Assembly (NCBI GenBank): GCA_018267795.1
Contig: JAFDXS010000036.1
Location: forward strand, 1-10,824
Source of the DNA: Bacteroidota bacterium
GTDB lineage: Bacteria; Bacteroidota; Bacteroidia; Chitinophagales; Chitinophagaceae
Length of the DNA: 10,824 nucleotides
Direction: 5' to 3'
Below are positions 7,319-10,824 of the stretch, piece after piece. The notes under the pieces were generated by a model, which saw only the letters and a program-made list of their open reading frames with translations, had not been told where the DNA came from and searched no databases. The position numbers were made by a program, and so were the translations under genes. How positions within the stretch are numbered: the stretch's first letter is position 1; each line of letters opens with the position of its first letter.

Positions 7319-7337
7319 AGCGCTTTAAAAGTGCGCT
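7319..7337. repeat. Inverted repeat between heme oxygenase and response regulator
   Basis: AGCGC (7319-7323) and GCGCT (7333-7337) are perfect 5-bp arms around a 9-base centre. No T run follows, so it is a poor terminator. It is the only GC-rich point in an otherwise AT-rich gap and sits 110 bp before the response-regulator start, where an operator is possible. Confidence 0.25.
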
Positions 7338-7446
7338 ATTATCGATTATATCACACCTCACTTACTGTTTAATTTTTACCCTTCAATCATAAACAAAAAA
7401 TAAACATTTTTAATTATCTTGCTATGTATTATAAAATAACTATAAC

Positions 7447-7866
7447 GTGTCGAGGATAAGACTTGAAAATATTAATATCTACTATGCAGATGACGACCTG
7501 GATGATGCGTTTTTATTCAAAAATGCTTTAAAAGAGATTGGTATTAATTGTAGCCTGTCAACCTACACTTCAGGTATTGAGTTGATTAACAATTTGAAAA
7601 ACATATCTACTCATCCTCATATTGTTTTCCTGGACTTAAATATGCCCTTAAAAAATGGGTTGGAATGCCTGAGTGAAATAAAACAAAATGAAGGCTTGAA
7701 TAATATCTCAATAATAATTATCTCTACTTCCAGCTCGGAAGTCTTTAAAGAAAAAGCCATAAAACTGGGCGCCTTTGACTACATCCAAAAACCCTCCACA
7801 TTTAATGAGTTAAAGGAAAAAATCAAAACAGCAATAACTTCAGCTATATTTGACATAGCAGTTTAA
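7447..7866 (+). CDS. Single-domain response regulator (Rcp1/CheY-like), phytochrome partner
   Basis: A 139-residue receiver domain with no output domain. It has the acidic triad DDD (15-17), the phosphoacceptor Asp63 in VFLDLNMPLKNG (60-71), Ser93 at the end of strand 4 (IIISTSS, 90-96) and Lys115 in IQKPS (113-117), so all catalytic positions are present. Only a GTG start is available at 7447; the frame is closed by TAA at 7432-7434 and no ATG precedes the first strand. It ends 14 bp before the bacteriophytochrome ATG, so the two are co-transcribed and it is the expected phosphoacceptor. The long beta3-alpha3 region and Y12-Y13 before the triad resemble Rcp1-type regulators of phytochromes. 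The downstream target is not visible; a phosphorelay or protein-protein effect is likely. Confidence 0.92.
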   Translation: MSRIRLENINIYYADDDLDDAFLFKNALKEIGINCSLSTYTSGIELINNLKNISTHPHIVFLDLNMPLKNGLECLSEIKQNEGLNNISIIIISTSSSEVFKEKAIKLGAFDYIQKPSTFNELKEKIKTAITSAIFDIAV

Positions 7867-7880
7867 GTTATTGACTAAAT

Positions 7881-10127
7881 ATGGATTTGAAAAGTATTGA
7901 GAACTTAGATATAGTCAACCTAAGTAATTGTGACAGTGAGCCAATTCATATTCCCGGCTCTATTCAACCCCACGGTTTTTTACTTGCAATAAACAGCGAA
8001 TACATTGTAAAATTCTGCAGCAGGAATTTACCTTCATTTGGTTTACAGTTTGACCAGGTATTAGACAAAAAAATGAGCTCGTTTATAGACGAAGCGCAAT
8101 TTGAAAGTCTCATAAAATATCTTGACAACCGTGTATTTGAGAGTTCAAAACCGCATGTATTAAAACACGGCGATGTGCTCTTTAATAATACAGTGCATGT
8201 ATCAGGTCCCTATTTCATACTGGAACTGGAACCCTTTCCTGACGGCAGCCTTGAATTGCCAGAGCTATACTTGCAAACAAAGAAATTCACTACCATACTT
8301 AGCCGGGCTATAGGCTTGCAACAGCTTTGCCAATATATAAGCGATGAGATAAAAGACATAACAGGGTATGACCGCGTAATGATATACCGGTTTGATGAAG
8401 ACTATAATGGCGAAGTTTTTGCAGAATCAAAAAATACTGACCTCGAATCATTTTTAGGACTTCACTATCCTCACACAGATATCCCAAAGCAAGCGCGTGA
8501 ACTGTATATAAAGAACCTGATGAGAATGATAGTGGATGTAGATTACACGCCCGTACCCATTCTAACTTTAGATACGGCAGCGTCCAATCAAAATCTCGAT
8601 CTTAGTCAGTCTGTATTAAGAAGTGTTTCACCTATTCATATTGAGTATCTGAAAAACATGGGCGTTCATGCTACACTTACCATCTCTCTCATTTCAGATA
8701 ATAAATTGTGGGGGCTTATAGCTTGCCATCATTACTCTGCCAAAAACCTGCCGCATTACATTCGCCTTTCGGCATTACTGCAAGGGCATTTCCTTACTTC
8801 CCAGATACATGTACAGGAAGTAGCGGCAGACTATGCACTAAAAATAACACTAGATAATAGTCTTAAGAATTTTCTAAGTCTGCTGGATACACCCAAGCTT
8901 GCTGGTGAAAACAATATAGTGTGTGCTGCACTATGTGAACTTACAAACTCAAATGGTGTTAGCCTTATTGATGAAAATACTATTTATTCTTATGGCGATG
9001 TGCCTCTTGATGTTGAAATAAAACAATTAGCCGGACAACTAAGCGCAACTAATATCAACTACGTCTTTTCAAATAATATTAAAAGAGATTACTCCATTAA
9101 TTTTTCTAATGATGTAGCTGGGTTGCTATATTATAAGCTCGATGAGAATACTGCTATTATTTGGTTTAGGAATGAACTAAAGAAAGAAAAAAAATGGGCT
9201 GGAGACCCCGAGAAAGCTATAGTAAAAGATAGTAACGGCTTAAGCCCGCGCAAATCATTTGCTGTATGGAAAGAAAAAGTAACCAACTTCAGCAGCGATT
9301 GGCTGGAGGCTGAAGTATTGATTGCCAACCAGGCTGTGTATGCTATACAAAAACATTTGTCGATAAACAGGGCGCGCCGGGTGGAAAACAGCCAGAGTAT
9401 TTTATTGCAGAAACTAAGAGATGCTAACGAGGAGCTTGAAAATATAAACTGGATAAGCACGCATGACCTGAAAGAGCCCTTAAGAAAAATAAGTATATTC
9501 TCATCCATGCTTTTGGATACAGAACGTTTTAGTATAAATGAAGACGCCACTTATCTCGTCAATCGTGTTGCATCTTCGGCAGAGAAAATGCAATACCTTA
9601 TAGATGGTTTGATGGCATTTTCCAGGGTAAAGAATGTTACTGAATCATTTGAATTAACCGACCTGAACAATCTGCTAAATGATGTGCTTTGCGACAACGA
9701 GGATTTGATAAAGGAAAAAAACATTACTATTACAACAGATACGCTGCCTGAAATATATTGTATCCCATTACTGATAAGGCAACTATTTTCTAATATTATT
9801 ATCAACTCTATTAAGTTTTCAAGAACTGATACAAGCGCTCAAATAAATGTTCGTTGCACTAAGCTTTATAAAGACGGGCAGAACTTTGCGGAAATCACAT
9901 TTGCTGATAATGGTGTGGGATTTGACAATCAATATAAAGACCTGATCTTCCAGGTATTCCAACAATTAGATAAAGCCTTAACCATAGACAACTCAGGCAC
10001 CGGTATAGGCCTGGCTATTTGTAAAAAGATTGTAGATGCACACAAAGGCCGCATATTTGCTGATGGGACTTTAAATGAGGGTGCTACTTTCACAATACAG
10101 CTTCCGTATAATCCGGCATTTTTATAG
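7881..10127 (+). CDS. bphP: Bacteriophytochrome histidine kinase (PAS-GAF-PHY-HisKA-HATPase)
   Basis: A 748-residue red/far-red photoreceptor kinase with full domain order. PAS (about 1-125) carries the biliverdin-attachment Cys17 before EPIHIPGSIQPHG (20-32), threaded through the GAF domain (about 135-310). GAF chromophore-pocket residues are visible: Y169 in MIYRF, PHTDIP (197-202) with the key D200, H253 in SPIH, Y256, and H283 in LIACHH. They align without gaps to positions 24, 176, 207, 260, 263 and 290 of the Deinococcus protein (numbering from memory). PHY (about 320-495) has the tongue motifs WFRNE (428-432), WAGDP (439-443) and PRKSF (456-460). HisKA has phosphoacceptor H528 in STHDLKEPLR. 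HATPase_c has the N-box N638/N642, G1 DNGVG (676-680) and G2 GTGIGL (706-711). The canonical PASDIP reads PHTDIP. The protein is soluble, dimeric by family knowledge, and paired with the regulator gene 14 bp upstream. Confidence 0.96.
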   Translation: MDLKSIENLDIVNLSNCDSEPIHIPGSIQPHGFLLAINSEYIVKFCSRNLPSFGLQFDQVLDKKMSSFIDEAQFESLIKYLDNRVFESSKPHVLKHGDVLFNNTVHVSGPYFILELEPFPDGSLELPELYLQTKKFTTILSRAIGLQQLCQYISDEIKDITGYDRVMIYRFDEDYNGEVFAESKNTDLESFLGLHYPHTDIPKQARELYIKNLMRMIVDVDYTPVPILTLDTAASNQNLDLSQSVLRSVSPIHIEYLKNMGVHATLTISLISDNKLWGLIACHHYSAKNLPHYIRLSALLQGHFLTSQIHVQEVAADYALKITLDNSLKNFLSLLDTPKLAGENNIVCAALCELTNSNGVSLIDENTIYSYGDVPLDVEIKQLAGQLSATNINYVFSNNIKRDYSINFSNDVAGLLYYKLDENTAIIWFRNELKKEKKWAGDPEKAIVKDSNGLSPRKSFAVWKEKVTNFSSDWLEAEVLIANQAVYAIQKHLSINRARRVENSQSILLQKLRDANEELENINWISTHDLKEPLRKISIFSSMLLDTERFSINEDATYLVNRVASSAEKMQYLIDGLMAFSRVKNVTESFELTDLNNLLNDVLCDNEDLIKEKNITITTDTLPEIYCIPLLIRQLFSNIIINSIKFSRTDTSAQINVRCTKLYKDGQNFAEITFADNGVGFDNQYKDLIFQVFQQLDKALTIDNSGTGIGLAICKKIVDAHKGRIFADGTLNEGATFTIQLPYNPAFL

Positions 10128-10164
10128 CTATCAAGTCCAATTTATTTGCCAAACACTTGACTAT

Positions 10165-10185
10165 GCTGCCTTGAGGACGGCTTTT
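10165..10185 (+). terminator. Weak terminator candidate after bphP
   Basis: GCTGCC-TTGA-GGACGGC followed by TTTT can fold with GCTG/CGGC (one G-U pair), a C-A mismatch and an inner C-G pair. The stem is imperfect and the T run is short. Its position, 40 bp after the phytochrome stop, is right, but the call is weak. Confidence 0.25.
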
Positions 10186-10279
10186 CATATTTATTATTTA
10201 TGTCACCTGCTATACCGGCAAAGCGGCTCACATTTAAATATTACATATATAAAATAACTACTAATAAAAGATTGACAAT

Positions 10280-10306
10280 TAATTATTAACTTGGGATTAA
10301 TAATTA
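10280..10306. repeat. Inverted repeat upstream of the secreted-protein gene
   Basis: TAATTATTAA (10280-10289) and TTAATAATTA (10297-10306) are perfect 10-bp arms around the 7-base centre CTTGGGA. The repeat lies 19 bp before the ATG at 10325 and just after TTGACA (10272-10277). All arm bases are A or T, so chance is a real possibility. An operator or leader hairpin for the secreted protein is the alternative. Confidence 0.35.
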
Positions 10307-10324
10307 TTTCACAAAGTGTTATAA

Positions 10325-10824
10325 ATGAAGCAGCACTACCTTGTTAAAATTATTGCATCGTCAGTTTGCTTACTGCTAACCCAAATAGCAGCGGCACAGC
10401 TTACTAGTTGCAATGTATTTCTAAAAGGCCTGTCTATAGAGGTGGGCATTAATACCAATGGTGCTTATGGCTCCAGCGTTTCTGCCCCTCCGGGCTTTCA
10501 TCCCAAGGGTGGTTCGGGCACGGCTAATACCTGTCCGGTTACCACATCGGCTTGTCCTACGTTTGGTACAAATCTTGGTTTTGTTGCCGACCCTGATAAA
10601 GATGGCTGGACGGTAGGCACACCGCCCTATTTCGGAGACTACTTTCTGCCGGGAGACCCACAGGAAGGCTGGGCCGTACAGATAAATGGCACCATGGTTA
10701 AAGCTTTTAATGGTAGCGGCTACGATGGTTGCGGCGGTACTCCTGTTCCCTATTCACCTGCATCAGCAGGTATGACGGGTAAAAATATTAGTTACTACAC
10801 CACCAATAATAAACATGTGGGTGT
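10325..10824 (+). CDS. Secreted protein, N-terminal part, cut by the window end
   Basis: The first 166 codons of an open frame that runs off the window without a stop. The N-terminus MKQHYLVKIIASSVCLLLTQ followed by IAAA-QL is a good Sec signal peptide, with cleavage expected after residue 24. The mature part is rich in Gly, Ser, Thr, Pro and Asn, has five or more cysteines, and shows segments such as VGINTNGAYGSSVSAPPGFH (40-59), GFVADPDKDGW (85-95) and FGDYFLPGDPQEGW (103-116). From memory, this opening is found on very large exported proteins of Chitinophagaceae-like bacteria that end in a gliding-motility or type IX sorting domain. The C-terminus is outside the window, so that part is inference. 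It is transcribed in the same direction as the phytochrome but separated by 197 bp, so it is probably a separate unit. The function is unknown; a surface or adhesion role is possible. Confidence 0.75.
   Translation, partial: MKQHYLVKIIASSVCLLLTQIAAAQLTSCNVFLKGLSIEVGINTNGAYGSSVSAPPGFHPKGGSGTANTCPVTTSACPTFGTNLGFVADPDKDGWTVGTPPYFGDYFLPGDPQEGWAVQINGTMVKAFNGSGYDGCGGTPVPYSPASAGMTGKNISYYTTNNKHVG

Noticed and set aside
7319..7337. Rho-independent terminator for the heme oxygenase gene.
   Set aside because: The 5-bp stem has no following T run; kept only as a possible operator.
9131..9805. Antisense open frames across the phytochrome kinase region.
   Set aside because: They are reading-frame shadows of a strongly supported gene and show no domain.
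10075..10257. Small open frame over the phytochrome 3' end.
   Set aside because: It overlaps the bphP coding end in another frame, has no recognisable domain and an unlikely amino-acid make-up.

Overview
The window reads as a chromosomal segment of a Bacteroidota bacterium, probably Chitinophagaceae or a close relative. The grounds are the AT-rich sequence, the near absence of Shine-Dalgarno motifs, several matches or near-matches to the Bacteroidota -7 box (TAnnTTTG), tandem-domain UspA-like proteins of about 275 residues, a bactofilin-like membrane protein, a DUF3606 gene, and a secreted protein whose N-terminus resembles large surface proteins of this group. The family placement is inference. 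No mobile element, tRNA, rRNA or CRISPR array was seen, and no intergenic stretch exceeds 300 bases.

Layout. Left (5-3899): a cluster of three paralogous universal-stress-like genes. One runs leftward, and a divergent operon carries usp2, usp3 and a secreted/membrane protein with a nine-turn bactofilin-like beta-solenoid. Centre (4045-6614): a soluble GAF-histidine kinase runs leftward, convergent with the usp operon. Across a 228 bp divergent region with several inverted repeats there follows a 59-residue DUF3606 gene whose stop codon overlaps the start of a YihY/BrkB inner-membrane protein gene (TAATG). Right (6660-10127): a red/far-red photosensory block made of a heme oxygenase (biliverdin synthesis), a single-domain response regulator and a complete bacteriophytochrome histidine kinase. 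The last 500 bases hold the start of a secreted protein that runs off the window.

How the genes fit together. Heme oxygenase makes biliverdin, the phytochrome binds it through Cys17 and autophosphorylates at His528, and the 139-residue regulator, 14 bp upstream, is the natural phosphoacceptor. This regulator has no output domain, so the downstream effect must pass through protein contacts or a further relay. The GAF kinase has no adjacent regulator and is therefore an orphan that could feed the same regulator. The Usp cluster and YihY/DUF3606 genes suggest a stress-related neighbourhood, but nothing in the sequence proves co-regulation with the light sensor.

No clearly new system is visible. 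The points most worth checking are the degenerate ATP motifs of the Usp trio and its operon link to a bactofilin-like membrane protein, the paired inverted repeats upstream of the GAF kinase, and the altered PASDIP motif of the phytochrome.
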